Source of the DNA: Nocardiopsis sp. FR4
GTDB lineage: Bacteria; Actinomycetota; Actinomycetes; Streptosporangiales; Streptosporangiaceae
Length of the DNA stretch: 64,000 bases
Direction of reading: 5' to 3'
Assembly (NCBI RefSeq): GCF_009830945.1
Contig: NZ_ML776454.1
Span: forward strand, 249,240 to 313,239
Each line of letters begins with the position of its first letter. The first letter of the stretch is position 1. A program made the position numbers and the translations under genes. The notes beneath the pieces are model-generated. The model saw only the letters and a program-made list of their open reading frames with translations, was not told the DNA's origin and made no database searches. This document shows positions 9,110 through 19,555 of this stretch, piece after piece.

Positions 9110-10144
9110 TCAGGCGGACTCGCGCACCACCAGGTGGGTCTGCAGCATGACCGTCTCGCTCTCCACCGTGCGCGGGATCGCCACGTCCACCAGCAGCCGC
9201 GCCATCTCCTGCCCCATCCGCACGGTGGGCTGGTGGATGGTGGTCAGCGGCGGGTCGCTGTGCTGGGCCATGACGATGTCGTCGTAGCCCACCAGGGCGA
9301 TGTCCTCCGGCGCGTGCAGGCCGCGCGAGCGCAGCGTGCGCAGTCCTCCGATGGCCATCATGTCGGAGGCCGCGAACACGCCGTCGGGTTCCAGCCCGGT
9401 GTCCAGCAGCCGCTCCATCGCCTCGGCCCCGCCCTCCACGCTGAAGTCGCCCTGGACCACGAGCCGTTCGTCGACCTCCAGCCCGGCGTCGGCCATGACC
9501 TGGCGGTAGCCGCGCAGGCGCTCCACACCGGCGTTCATGTCCTGGGGGCCGGTGATGGTGGCCACCCGGCGGCATCCGCGCTCCAGCAGGTGCCGGGTGG
9601 CCTCCCTGGCCCCGCCGATGTTGTCGATGTCGACGCAGTAGGGCGCGGGCTGGTCCGGGGAGTGGGGGCGGCCGCCGTGCACCGCCGGTACCCCGGCCTC
9701 GTCCAGGCGGGCCGAGAGCGGGTTGTCCCCGTGCATGGACACCAGCAGCGCCCCGTCGACGTGCAGGCCGCTGAGGTAGTCGCCCACGCGCTTGTGCTCC
9801 GGCTCGGTGCGGGCCGTGGTGAGCATGAGCTGCAGGTCGCGCTCGTGCAGGACCGAGCTCACGCCGCGGATGATGTCGGCGAAGAAGGGGTCGGAGAACA
9901 GGCGGTCGCGGGGTTCGGAGACCACCAGGGCGATCGTGTCGGTGCGCCTGGTGACCAGGGTGCGCGCGGCGTGGTTGGGGGTGTAGCCGAGTTCGGCGAT
10001 CGCGTCGTGCACGGCGTCCCTCGTGCGCGGGCTCACCTGGGCCGAGCCGTTGATCACGCGGGAGACGGTTCCGCGCCCCACTCCGGCGCGCTGCGCCACC
10101 ATCTCCAGGGTCGGACGCTTCCGACCCGCATCGCTCTTGGCCAC
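9110..10144 (-). CDS. LacI-family regulator, CebR-like
   Basis: This 344-residue protein has an N-terminal LacI helix-turn-helix (PTLEMVAQRAGVGRGTVSRV, hinge helix near NHAARTLVTRR). A periplasmic-binding-protein-like sugar-sensing domain follows (about 65-344). GTG at 10144 with GAGGGAG upstream is the start. A longer frame upstream lacks family similarity. It lies just downstream of a GH1 beta-glucosidase gene whose upstream region carries a perfect 14-bp CebR-type operator at 11730. This makes it a likely cellobiose-responsive repressor of that gene, in line with CebR-BglC in Streptomyces. No sugar ABC transporter (cebEFG) is in the window. The effector is inferred. Confidence 0.87.
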   Translation of the reverse strand: MAKSDAGRKRPTLEMVAQRAGVGRGTVSRVINGSAQVSPRTRDAVHDAIAELGYTPNHAARTLVTRRTDTIALVVSEPRDRLFSDPFFADIIRGVSSVLHERDLQLMLTTARTEPEHKRVGDYLSGLHVDGALLVSMHGDNPLSARLDEAGVPAVHGGRPHSPDQPAPYCVDIDNIGGAREATRHLLERGCRRVATITGPQDMNAGVERLRGYRQVMADAGLEVDERLVVQGDFSVEGGAEAMERLLDTGLEPDGVFAASDMMAIGGLRTLRSRGLHAPEDIALVGYDDIVMAQHSDPPLTTIHQPTVRMGQEMARLLVDVAIPRTVESETVMLQTHLVVRESA

Positions 10145-10291
10145 TGTGAGGCTCCCTCTCGGATGGTCGTCGACGGGTGTCCGACCGTGGTCATACCCGC
10201 CTGACGACCGCGTGGGGTGCCCCGAGGGGCACCCCACCGTCGTTCACGGTCCACCGGACCGGCGCTCCCGCCACCGCGGGGGCGCCCTGGC

Positions 10292-11704
<1,413 letters not shown>

Positions 11705-11729
11705 CTTCCATGACGAGGGGACATCTGTT

Positions 11730-11743
11730 TGGGAGCGCTCCCA
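11730..11743. promoter_or_regulatory. CebR/LacI-type operator upstream of the GH1 gene
   Basis: TGGGAGCGCTCCCA is a perfect 14-bp palindrome and equals the operator described for CebR of Streptomyces. It lies 26 bp upstream of the beta-glucosidase GTG and so overlaps the expected transcription start or leader. The CebR-like regulator gene is next door. No second copy was seen in the window. Confidence 0.85.
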
Positions 11744-11834
11744 TAAAAGAAACAGAGAAGTACCCGGGTGTCAATCGACGGACCTGGCACCGCAACCCAA
11801 CCGTTACGAGTCGAACACCCCGGTGCCGTCCGAA

Positions 11835-11873
11835 CGCGGGCCCGCCTCCGGCGCTGCCGGAGGCGGGCCCGCG
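11835..11873 (-). terminator. Strong hairpin terminator after metNI
   Basis: A perfect 17-bp stem (11835-11851 with 11857-11873) encloses a 5-nt loop. It lies 14 bp beyond the metI stop and upstream of the GH1 promoter. There is no T-run, which is common for terminators in high-GC actinomycetes. It should insulate the GH1 gene from metNI transcription. Confidence 0.8.
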
Positions 11874-11886
11874 GCGGCGGCGCGGG

Positions 11887-12624
11887 TCAGCGCCGGGACA
11901 GCCTGCGCACCAGCAGGTCGCCCAGACTCTGCGCGGCCTGCACGATGACGACGAGCAGGATGACCGTGGCCCACAGGTAGTGGTCGTTGAAGCGCTGGTA
12001 GCCCTCGCGGATGGCGAGGTCGCCCAGACCGCCGCCGCCGATGGCGCCGGCCATCGCCGAGTAGGAGATGAGGGTGACCACGGTCATCACCAGACCGGCG
12101 ATGAGGCCGGGCATCGCCTCGGGCAGCATCACCTTGCCCACGATCGTCAGGCGGCGGGTGCCCATGGCGTGCGCGGCCTCGACCACCCCCCGGTCCACCT
12201 CGCGCAGCGAGGTCTCCACCAGGCGGGCGAAGAAGGGGATGGCCCCGATGCTCAGCGGCACGATCGCGGCGGTGGGGCCCAGGGTCGTGCCCACCAGGAA
12301 GCGGGTCAGGGTGAGCACCGCCACCATCAGCACGATGAACGGCAGCGAGCGGCCGATGTTGACGACGGCGCTGAGCACCGCGCGCACCGGCGGCGCGGGG
12401 AGGAGGCCGCCCCGGTCGGTGACCACGAGCAGCACGCCCAGCGGCAGGCCGACCAGCACGCTGAAGACGGTGGCCCACACCACCATGTAGACGGTGTCCA
12501 GGGTGCCCAGCCACAGGCTGGGCCACATGGCGGGCCATGCCCGGACGAAGGCCACGACGGCGTCCCAGGCTCCGGCGTCCTCGGCCGCGGCGGCCAGGAG
12601 GAGGGTGTCGGCGGGGGTGGTCAC
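11887..12624 (-). CDS. metI: Methionine ABC transporter permease MetI
   Basis: This 245-residue integral membrane permease has about five predicted helices (for example LDTVYMVVWATVFSVLVGLP and FIVLMVAVLTLTRFL). It carries the MetI-type EAA loop HAMGTRRLTIVGKVMLPEAM, which docks on the ATPase. The GTG start overlaps the metN stop by 4 bp (GTGA), indicating translational coupling. With MetN it should form the inner part of a methionine importer. A substrate-binding lipoprotein (MetQ) is not encoded next to it, which is unusual for this operon type. A strong hairpin follows the stop codon. Confidence 0.93.
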   Translation of the reverse strand: MTTPADTLLLAAAAEDAGAWDAVVAFVRAWPAMWPSLWLGTLDTVYMVVWATVFSVLVGLPLGVLLVVTDRGGLLPAPPVRAVLSAVVNIGRSLPFIVLMVAVLTLTRFLVGTTLGPTAAIVPLSIGAIPFFARLVETSLREVDRGVVEAAHAMGTRRLTIVGKVMLPEAMPGLIAGLVMTVVTLISYSAMAGAIGGGGLGDLAIREGYQRFNDHYLWATVILLVVIVQAAQSLGDLLVRRLSRR

Positions 12625-13589
12625 TTTCCGGCCTCCTCGACCAGCAGGCCGTGTTCGGACAGGTAGCTCAGGGCCTGGCCGCGGCGTTCGCCGCGCAGGT
12701 CCACGCTCAGACGGCCCACGGACTGCCCGGCGACCTCCTCCACGCCGCCACCCAGGATGTTGACGTCCACGTCGAAACGGCGGGTGAGCTCGGACATGAG
12801 CGGCTCGTCGAAGGAGCGCGGGTAGGTCACGTGCACCGTGTCCGGCCCGTGGTGGGCGGGCAGCGGGAACAGGGAGCGCGCGAGCAGGGAGCCGGGGGTG
12901 CCGATGAGGTCCAGCACCCGGCCCGACTCGCGGAACCCGCCGTTCTCCATGATCGCCGCGGAGTCGCAGATCCGCTTGATGACGTCCATCTCGTGGGTGA
13001 TCAGCAGGATGGTCAGGCCCAGCTCGTCGCGCAGGCGGCGCAGCAGCGCCAGGATGGAGTCGGTGGTGGCGGGGTCGAGCGCGGAGGTCGCCTCGTCGCT
13101 GAGCAGCACCCGGGGGCCCGAGGCCAGCGCGCGGGCGATGCCCACGCGCTGCTTCTGCCCGCCCGAGAGCTGGGAGGGATAGGCGCGCGCCTTGTCCCCG
13201 AGCCCCACGAGTTCGAGGAGTTCGCCCACGCGAGCGCGCCGGCGGGCGCGGTCCACACCCGCGACCTCCAGGGGGAAGCCCACGTTCCCGGCGACGGTGC
13301 GCGAGGACAGCAGCGCGAAGTGCTGGTGCACCATGCCGATGCCGCGGCGGGCGGCGCGCAGGCGCCCGCCGCGCAGCGCGGTGAGCTCCTCGCCCGCCAC
13401 GCGGACGGTTCCGGCGTCGGGGCGTTCCAGGAGGTTGACCGAGCGCAGCAGGGTGCTCTTGCCCGCACCGCTCTGGCCCACGACACCGAAGATCTCGCCG
13501 GGCTCGACGTGCAGGTCGACCCCGTTCAGGGCGTCCACCCGGTGCTTCTTCAACCTGTAGGCCTTGTACAGGCCCACTGCGTCAATCAC
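12621..13589 (-). CDS. metN: Methionine ABC transporter ATP-binding protein MetN
   Basis: The 322-residue ATPase has Walker A GQSGAGKST (about 38-47), Q-loop region GMVHQHFALL, signature LSGGQKQRVG, Walker B RVLLSDEATSALD and H-loop LLITHEMDV. The C-terminal 80 residues (after about 240) form a NIL-type domain (MSELTRRFDVDVNILGGGVE). That domain senses methionine in MetN proteins and inhibits transport. The start is GTG at 13589. It couples to metI by a 4-bp overlap. No SAM riboswitch was recognised upstream. Confidence 0.93.
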   Translation of the reverse strand: MIDAVGLYKAYRLKKHRVDALNGVDLHVEPGEIFGVVGQSGAGKSTLLRSVNLLERPDAGTVRVAGEELTALRGGRLRAARRGIGMVHQHFALLSSRTVAGNVGFPLEVAGVDRARRRARVGELLELVGLGDKARAYPSQLSGGQKQRVGIARALASGPRVLLSDEATSALDPATTDSILALLRRLRDELGLTILLITHEMDVIKRICDSAAIMENGGFRESGRVLDLIGTPGSLLARSLFPLPAHHGPDTVHVTYPRSFDEPLMSELTRRFDVDVNILGGGVEEVAGQSVGRLSVDLRGERRGQALSYLSEHGLLVEEAGK

Positions 13590-14076
13590 GGTCTTCCCAT
13601 CGACGTCCCAACGGTGCTGTCACCGCGCCCGGCCGGAGCCGGGGGGCGGGATCCGCGGGTGCGGCGCCCGGGCCCGAGCGTACGGAGCACCCCGCGGGCG
13701 GGCGGCCAAGCCACGCCGACACGCGGGTCCGCCCAGGTCGGAGCGGGGGACAGCGGTGTCGCGCGAGAGCCCGCACGCCGTCCAGACAACCATGCGCGGA
13801 CCAGTTGATTCGCCGGAAACACCCCGTATGGCTAGGTTATGTGGGCCACATCCGGGCGCTCGTCACACGGAGGAATCCCCCGTGTCTCCCGGCATCCCGC
13901 ACGAGTGCCTACACTCAAGACCATCCCGCCCTCCCGCCCCGCCCATGGCGCGTGCGAGGGGCGGGGACCGCGCACGCGAGGACGCGCGCCGGCCCCGCCC
14001 GGGAAATGACGAGAAGCAGCGCCCGCCACACCCCCGGTCCCACAGGGAGGTGCGCGGGCCCAAGGAGCGACCACAC
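13590..14076. other. Intergenic region between divergent metN and the secreted peptidase gene
   Basis: This 487-bp region should carry the divergent promoters. Its only clear element is a 13-bp operator-like palindrome, ATGTGGGCCACAT, at 13839-13851. That palindrome overlaps a possible -10 (TAGGTT, 13834-13839) facing the peptidase gene. TTGATT at 13805 is too far from it for a standard -35. I found no riboswitch motif. Confidence 0.45.
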
Positions 14077-15120
14077 GTGCAGTCCGACCACCACAGCAGC
14101 GCGGACGACTTCGCCGACTTCTGGGCTCCCGACCCCGCCGGCCCGGCCTGGACCGAGCGCGCCGGGGCCCTGGCCGCCGCGCTTTCCGCCGCCCCGCGGC
14201 CCGGCCGCGGCCGGGCCGGCGCCCTCGCGCTCACCGTGCTCGCGGCCTTCCTGGCCTGGCCGGGCGCTCCGGCCGCGGCGGCCCCGGCGGAACCCGAGGA
14301 CATGAACTCCCTCAAGGAGCGCGCTTCGGCCCTGAGCGAGGAGTACCAGGGCGAACTGCGGGACATGGAGGGCGTGATCGCCGAGGCCGAGCGCGCCCAG
14401 AAGCGCGCCGACGGCACCCGCGAGGAGGTGGAGGAGGCGCTCGAGCAGGTGCGGGCCCTGGCGGTGGCCACCTACACCAGCGGCGGCGTCGACCCCTCCA
14501 TGGCGCTGTTCGTGGAGGCCGACCCCGACGAGGTCATCGACCGGGCGGTGGTGATCGACTACCTGTCCACCAGCAACCAGGACAAGATCGACCAGCTCGA
14601 CCAGGCGCTGAGCCGGGACGAGACGGCCCAGGAGACCGCCGAGGAGCAGCTGGCCCAGGCCGAGGAGGACCTGCGGGAGCTGGAGGAGCGGCGGACGGAG
14701 GTACAGCGGCTGATCGCCGACTACCCCGAACAGCCCATGGGCGGCCCCCTCAACATCACCCCGCGCACCGAGCAGATGCGGGCGCTGGTCATCGAGAAGT
14801 TCGGCGAGGGACGGGACGTGGGCGGCGTCGGCTGCTACCGGGCGGTCGGCGGCTGGGTGGTCGGCGAGCACCCCAAGGGCCGGGCCTGCGACTTCATGCT
14901 GCACCCCTCCGGGGGGATGCCCTCCCAGGAGCAGATCGACCGCGGCTGGGCGATCGCGGAGTGGGCCCGGGAGAACGCCGACGACCTGGGGATCATGTAC
15001 GTCATCTACCGGCAGCAGATCTGGGACGTGCGCCGGGGCGACACCGGCTGGCGGCCGATGGCCGACCGCGGCAACCTCACCGAGAACCACTTCGACCACG
15101 TGCACATCTCGATGTTCTGA
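14077..15120 (+). CDS. Secreted coiled-coil protein with ARB_07466-type/M15-like C-terminal domain
   Basis: The 347-residue protein starts at GTG 14077 behind AAGGAG. A cytosolic stretch of 40 residues leads into a signal segment (ALALTVLAAFLAWPGAPAAA, about 46-68). An acidic coiled coil spans about 75-215. The compact C-terminal domain (about 225-347) contains HPKGRACDFML (near 264) and FDHVHISMF at the very end, an H...D/HxH set resembling metal ligands of the M15/LD-carboxypeptidase fold. A Cys pair (GCYRA, ACDF) may form a disulfide. A role in peptidoglycan or envelope turnover is inferred. The layout parallels the gene at 6578, although the catalytic domains are not close paralogues. Confidence 0.82.
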   Translation: MQSDHHSSADDFADFWAPDPAGPAWTERAGALAAALSAAPRPGRGRAGALALTVLAAFLAWPGAPAAAAPAEPEDMNSLKERASALSEEYQGELRDMEGVIAEAERAQKRADGTREEVEEALEQVRALAVATYTSGGVDPSMALFVEADPDEVIDRAVVIDYLSTSNQDKIDQLDQALSRDETAQETAEEQLAQAEEDLRELEERRTEVQRLIADYPEQPMGGPLNITPRTEQMRALVIEKFGEGRDVGGVGCYRAVGGWVVGEHPKGRACDFMLHPSGGMPSQEQIDRGWAIAEWARENADDLGIMYVIYRQQIWDVRRGDTGWRPMADRGNLTENHFDHVHISMF

Positions 15121-15705
15121 GCGCGGTCCGCCGCGCGAAGCACCCGATGACCGGTTCCGGCCATCCGGTGAGGTCTGCGTCACCCGTGCCGCCCGGCCCC
15201 GTGCGGGCCGTGACGGAACCGTCGGCCGACGCGGTCCGGCGGAGCGCACGCGCCCGCGGAAGGGCGTTTCCCACTACTCCATACGCCGACCGGAATTCCA
15301 CGCACCGCCGTCACGATTGCGTCACACGCACGATGAGGTCTTGCCCAGCCGACACAAAACAGTGACGATTCACCTCATCAGCCCTGGCCCGGCCTGCCCC
15401 CGCACCCCCGCCCCCCGTTAGGATGCAACACGTTCCGGCCCGGGTCCGACAGTTCTCCTTCGACCCCACCCGGCCTCCGCCCCGGTGGTCGGGCGTTCCC
15501 GGTCCGCCGGAACTCCTCTCCAGGACACGGGGAACGCCCCGCCCCACGCCCCCGCCCTCGCCCGCGGGACGGCAGCAGCGGCAGGTGCGCCTCCCCCTCA
15601 CACGACTCCGTGCCCTCCTACGGACGGTGCGGAACGTCGTGAGAACCCACCGGCGCGCACTTGCGTCCCAGACAACACGGTCAGCACACACGGGCGAGGG
15701 GAGCC
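15121..15705. other. Intergenic region upstream of the DUF3558-like gene
   Basis: This 585-bp region has no supported gene. A small GGCCC/GGGCC hairpin near 15197-15211 may end the preceding transcript. AT-richer sequence at 15290-15380 and a TAGGAT hexamer near 15418 could be promoter parts. Frames in the second half overlap low-complexity C-rich sequence and lack ribosome-binding sites. Confidence 0.4.
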
Positions 15706-16776
15706 ATGAGCGAAAACGGACCTTACAACCAACCACCGCAGAACCCCTACGGTGGCGGGGACAACAGTGGGGGCCAGCAGCCCTTCGGGCAGCCCTACGG
15801 CGACCCCAACGCCCCGGGCCAGCCCCACGGCGTCCCCTACGGCGACCACGGCACCGGCGGCCAGCCCGGCTACGGCGGCCCCGCGGGCTTCCCCGGCCCC
15901 CCGGAACAGCAGATGTACGCGGGCGGGCAGCCACCCTACCCCGGCGGCCCCATGGGCCCGGGCGGTCCCGGCGGCCCCGGCTACCCCCCGCCGCCGCCGC
16001 CCTCGGGCGGCGGCAGCAAGGCGGGCCTGTGGGTGGTCATCGGCGGCGGCGTCGTGATCGTCGTCCTGGTGATCGCGGTCATCGTCATGCTCATCAGCAA
16101 CGGCCGGGAGCCCACCGCGGTCGCCTCCGACCCGGACACCTCCCCGAGCGCGGAGGAGACCGCGGAGGAGTCCGGCGACACCGACCCCGAGCCCCAGCCG
16201 GACACCGACGCGGCCCCCGCGGGAGAACCGCCCTACACGGTTCCGTCCGAGCCGTGCAACGCCTTCACCGACCAGGTGATCTCCGACTTCCTGATCCAGG
16301 ACGGAGGCAGCAAGTCGGTCCGGGACGAGACCTCCTACTGCGACACCCTGGACGGCGCCCCGCCGGAGGGCAACGCCGAGGGCGGCTACGCGGCCTTCGA
16401 GGTCATCTACAGCACCCCCTACTCGGCCGCCGACTCCGTCGAGGCCGCCAAGAACGACTTCCAGGACGGCGTCCAGGAGGTCACCGGGGAGAGCCCGTAC
16501 AGCACCTTCTACGACTCCGCCAACGTCGAGGAGAGCAAGGAGGTGGACCTCGGCGACGAGGCCCACTACGTGCTGACCAAGTACGACTTCCTGGGGGACG
16601 ACATCCCGCAGGCCGTGCTGCTCATCCGCACCGCCAACCTCAACATCCGGATCGAGTACCAGCTGCACCCGTCCTTCACCGGTGAGGACACCGCCGAGGA
16701 CCTGGTCATGCCCGACAACATCGAGGAGATCATGCTCAACGCGGGCGCCGACGCGCTGGCCGTGGTCGGTACCTGA
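15706..16776 (+). CDS. Membrane-anchored protein with Pro/Gly-rich N-terminus, DUF3558-like
   Basis: The 356-residue product starts at ATG 15706 behind GAGGGGAG. A 100-residue cytosolic tail rich in Pro, Gly, Gln and Tyr (PYGDPNAPGQPHGVPYGDHG-type repeats) precedes one transmembrane helix (LWVVIGGGVVIVVLVIAVIV, about 108-130). An acidic, probably disordered linker (about 135-180) is followed by an extracellular domain of about 170 residues. That domain has two Cys (SEPCNAFTDQ and SYCDTL), like DUF3558 lipoprotein-type domains. Function unknown. Such proteins are widespread in actinomycetes, and their N-terminal tails often resemble those of serine/threonine kinase-associated membrane proteins. 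It is monocistronic, convergent with metE and separated from it by a hairpin. Confidence 0.75.
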   Translation: MSENGPYNQPPQNPYGGGDNSGGQQPFGQPYGDPNAPGQPHGVPYGDHGTGGQPGYGGPAGFPGPPEQQMYAGGQPPYPGGPMGPGGPGGPGYPPPPPPSGGGSKAGLWVVIGGGVVIVVLVIAVIVMLISNGREPTAVASDPDTSPSAEETAEESGDTDPEPQPDTDAAPAGEPPYTVPSEPCNAFTDQVISDFLIQDGGSKSVRDETSYCDTLDGAPPEGNAEGGYAAFEVIYSTPYSAADSVEAAKNDFQDGVQEVTGESPYSTFYDSANVEESKEVDLGDEAHYVLTKYDFLGDDIPQAVLLIRTANLNIRIEYQLHPSFTGEDTAEDLVMPDNIEEIMLNAGADALAVVGT

Positions 16777-16789
16777 CGGGCCGCTCGTG

Positions 16790-16818
16790 AAGGGGCCGCG
16801 GCGGCGCCGCGGCCCCTT
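16790..16818. terminator. Hairpin between convergent genes
   Basis: A perfect 12-bp stem (AAGGGGCCGCGG with its complement) encloses a CGGCG loop. It sits in the 81-bp gap between the convergent DUF3558-like gene and metE and can serve both. On each strand the stem ends in two A/T base pairs. Confidence 0.8.
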
Positions 16819-16857
16819 CGCGCACCCGGACCGGGAGGAGGGCCCTGGAGACGCGGG

Positions 16858-19161
16858 TCAGCCGGTCAGGTCGGCGCGCACCCGGCGGGCCGCCTCCACC
16901 ATGTTGCGCAGCGCCTGCCCGACCTCGGCGTAGCCGCGCGTCTTGAGGCCGCAGTCGGGGTTGACCCACAGGTGCGCCGGGTCGACGTGCGCGGCCGCCA
17001 GGCGCAGCGCGGCCTCGATCTCCGCCACCGAGGGCACCCTGGGCGAGTGGATGTCGTACACGCCCGGGCCGATCCCCCGCCGGTAGCCCCGGTCGCCGAG
17101 GTCGCGGACCAGCTCCATCCGCGAGCGCGCGGCCTCGACGCTGGTGACGTCGGCGTCCAGCGCCTCGATCCCGTCGACGATCGTCCCGAACTCCGAGTAG
17201 CACATGTGGGTGTGGATGGTCGTGGACGGCGACACCCCGGAGGTGGCCAGGCGGAAGGAGCTCACCGCCCACTCCAGGTACTCCGGATGCCGCTCCCGGC
17301 GTAGCGGAAGCAGCTCGCGCAGGGCCGCCTCGTCCACCTGGATGTGGCGGATCCCCGCGCGCTCCAGGTCGGCCGCCTCGTCGCGCAGTGCCAGGCCCAC
17401 CTGGCGGGCGGTCTCGGCCAGCGGCTGGTCGGTGCGCACGAACGACCAGGCCAGCATGGTCACCGGACCGGTGAGCATGCCCTTGACCGGCTTGCCGGTA
17501 CGCGACTGGGCGTAGGCGGTCCACCCGACCGTCATGGGTCCGGGGCGCGAGACGTCACCGAACAGGATCGGCGGGCGCACGCACCGCGACCCGTAGGACT
17601 GCACCCAGCCGTGCTCGGTGGTGGCGTAGCCCTCCAGCTGCTCGGCGAAGTACTGCACCATGTCGTTGCGCTCGGGCTCGCCGTGCACGAGCACGTCCAG
17701 GCCGACGTCCTCCTGGAGCGCGATCACCCGGTCGATCTCCTCGCGCAGGAGCCGCTCGTAGGCCTCCCCGTCCAGCTCTCCCCGGCGGTGCGCGGCACGG
17801 GCCCGGCGCAGCTCGGCGGTCTGCGGAAAGGACCCGATGGTGGTCGTCGTGAGCGGCTTGTCCGCGGGGGCGGGCCGATCCCGGGGCCGCTCGTAGGCCC
17901 GCGGGCCCAGGGCGTCGAGGCGGGCGCGCACCCGGGCGTCGGTGAAGGAGGGGGCGGGCACGCCCTTCCCGGCGTACTCCCCCCCGGCCCCCTCGGACAG
18001 CACGCGGCCCAGCAGCGCCACCTCCTCGGCCTTCTGGCGGGCGAAGGCCAGGGCCTCGCGCAGTCGGGGCTCCAGTGAGGTCTCGGCCGCCAGGTCCAGG
18101 GGCACGTGCAGCAGCGGGCAGGAGGTGCTCACGGTGAGCTCGTCGGCCAGGGCCAGGAGGGTGCCGAGCGTGGCCACTGCGGCGGGGACGTCGGTGCGCC
18201 AGACGTTGCGTCCGTCCACCACCCCCGCCACCAGGCGTGTGGCGCCCAGGCCGCAGACCCTGACCAGGTCGTCCACGCCCTCGCCGTCGGTGACCAGGTC
18301 CAGGCCGACGGCCTCGACCGGGGACTCCTTCAGGACCCGCAGGGCGTCGGCCCCGACGGAGCCGAAGTAGGTGCACAGGAGCAGGGCGGGGCGGTCGGTC
18401 AGGGAGCCCAGGCGCTGGCAGACGCGTTCCAGGTGGTCGGGAGCGGCACGGCCCTCGTCGGTGGCCAGGACCGGTTCGTCCAGCTGGACCTCGGTGGCCC
18501 CGGCCTCCCGCAGCCGGGACAGGAGCTGGGCGTAGGCGTCCAGGAGCTGATCGAGCAGCTCGATCGGCTCCCAGCCCTCGGGAGCGTCGTCGGCGGCCTT
18601 GGCCAGCAGCAGGAAGGTGAGCGGGCCCACCAGGACCGGGCGGGTGTGGAAGCCGGCCCGGGCCGCCTCGCGGAACTCGGCCACGGGCTTGTCCCCCACC
18701 AGGCGGGGACGGGTGCTCGGCGAGAGCTCGGGGACCAGGTAGTGGTAGTTGGTGTCGAACCACTTGGTCATCTCCAGCGGCGGGGCGCCCCGCTCACCGC
18801 GGGCGAGCGCGAAGTAGCGGCGCAGCTCCTCGTCGCGGTCGCGGGCCGCGGCGGGCGGCGCGAAGCGGGAGGGGACCAGGTCGAACATGACCGCGGTGTC
18901 CAGGACGTGGTCGTAGTGGGAGAAGGTGTTGGAGGGGATGTCGTCGACACCGGCCTCGCGCAGCTGGGCGTAGACGCCCAGGCGCAGGTCGGCGGCGACC
19001 TCGTCGAGCTCCCGGGCGCTGGTGTCGCCCCTCCAGTAGGACTCGCTGGCGCGCTTGAGTTCGCGCCGGGGACCGATCCTCGGGTAGCCGTGCACGGTGG
19101 AGCGCACCGGGGGGCGGGACTCCCCGGAGGAGGCCGCCTGGGGCCTGGGGGTCGGGTTCAC
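16858..19161 (-). CDS. metE: Cobalamin-independent methionine synthase MetE
   Basis: This 767-residue enzyme transfers a methyl group from 5-methyltetrahydropteroyl-triglutamate to homocysteine without B12. Length and order are typical: an N-terminal barrel starting VHGYPRIGPRRELKRA and a C-terminal catalytic barrel. Zinc ligands are visible in IHTHMCYSEFG (about 650) and VNPDCGLKTRGY (about 735). GTG at 19161 follows GGGAGAG; an upstream extension lacks family similarity. A cobalamin riboswitch lies in the 5' leader, so expression should fall when adenosylcobalamin is plentiful. That in turn implies a B12-dependent MetH elsewhere in the genome. Confidence 0.96.
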   Translation of the reverse strand: MNPTPRPQAASSGESRPPVRSTVHGYPRIGPRRELKRASESYWRGDTSARELDEVAADLRLGVYAQLREAGVDDIPSNTFSHYDHVLDTAVMFDLVPSRFAPPAAARDRDEELRRYFALARGERGAPPLEMTKWFDTNYHYLVPELSPSTRPRLVGDKPVAEFREAARAGFHTRPVLVGPLTFLLLAKAADDAPEGWEPIELLDQLLDAYAQLLSRLREAGATEVQLDEPVLATDEGRAAPDHLERVCQRLGSLTDRPALLLCTYFGSVGADALRVLKESPVEAVGLDLVTDGEGVDDLVRVCGLGATRLVAGVVDGRNVWRTDVPAAVATLGTLLALADELTVSTSCPLLHVPLDLAAETSLEPRLREALAFARQKAEEVALLGRVLSEGAGGEYAGKGVPAPSFTDARVRARLDALGPRAYERPRDRPAPADKPLTTTTIGSFPQTAELRRARAAHRRGELDGEAYERLLREEIDRVIALQEDVGLDVLVHGEPERNDMVQYFAEQLEGYATTEHGWVQSYGSRCVRPPILFGDVSRPGPMTVGWTAYAQSRTGKPVKGMLTGPVTMLAWSFVRTDQPLAETARQVGLALRDEAADLERAGIRHIQVDEAALRELLPLRRERHPEYLEWAVSSFRLATSGVSPSTTIHTHMCYSEFGTIVDGIEALDADVTSVEAARSRMELVRDLGDRGYRRGIGPGVYDIHSPRVPSVAEIEAALRLAAAHVDPAHLWVNPDCGLKTRGYAEVGQALRNMVEAARRVRADLTG

Positions 19162-19288
19162 TGAGCTTCTCTCCCTCGTCGAAAGCCGGGTACCGGCCGC
19201 GAGGGCGGGGAAGCGGGCACGCCGGGGGGCGCGCCACGGGCTCGCGCACCTGCCGTCGCCCTCGGCCCTCCCTCGGGGCACGGGACCA

Positions 19289-19312
19289 CCGGCGGCGCGG
19301 CTGCGCCGCCGG
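19289..19312 (-). terminator. Hairpin after the cobalamin aptamer (expression platform candidate)
   Basis: A perfect 10-bp stem, CCGGCGGCGC paired with GCGCCGCCGG, encloses a 4-nt loop. It begins directly after the 3' end of the aptamer and about 130 nt before the metE start. It could act as a ligand-controlled terminator or as part of another expression platform. No U-run follows. Confidence 0.6.
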
Positions 19313-19314
19313 GT

Positions 19315-19555
19315 GGAGGCAGGTCTTCGGACTCGGGGGCGCGGGCGGTGCGGACACCGCTCCTCCTACTGGCCGCCGCTTCCCGGTTTCCGGCCCTCTC
19401 CGGCCGGTCCACCAGTGCCTATGGCGACGTTCGTTCCCCCATACCGCTGCGGGGCAGTCCCGGACTCGCACCGGGTTCCCTCTTGCGACGCACTCCCCGA
19501 GGCCCGGAGCGGACCCTGGAAAGGGGAGTGCGTACCTTCCACGCCTGCGAGTATA
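19315..19555 (-). promoter_or_regulatory. Cobalamin (B12) riboswitch and metE promoter -10
   Basis: Read on the minus strand, the leader contains the B12-box core GGTGCGAGTCCGGGACTGCC followed by CCGCAGCGGTA. The 3' element GTCCGAAGACCTGCC pairs with the 5' strand to close the aptamer. Between them, a GC-rich arm matches the usual long variable stems. TATACT at 19555-19550 is a good -10 and would start transcription at the aptamer's 5' end. Adenosylcobalamin binding should repress metE, a regulation known for this gene in mycobacteria and Streptomyces. The class is clear from sequence; exact ends are approximate. Confidence 0.92.

Noticed and set aside
13590..13800. SAM riboswitch upstream of metN
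   Set aside because: No SAM-I, SAM-II or SAM-IV core sequence was recognisable on the minus strand.
15661..15705. Upstream start for the DUF3558-like gene
   Set aside because: The 15 extra residues have no ribosome-binding site, while ATG 15706 follows GAGGGGAG directly.
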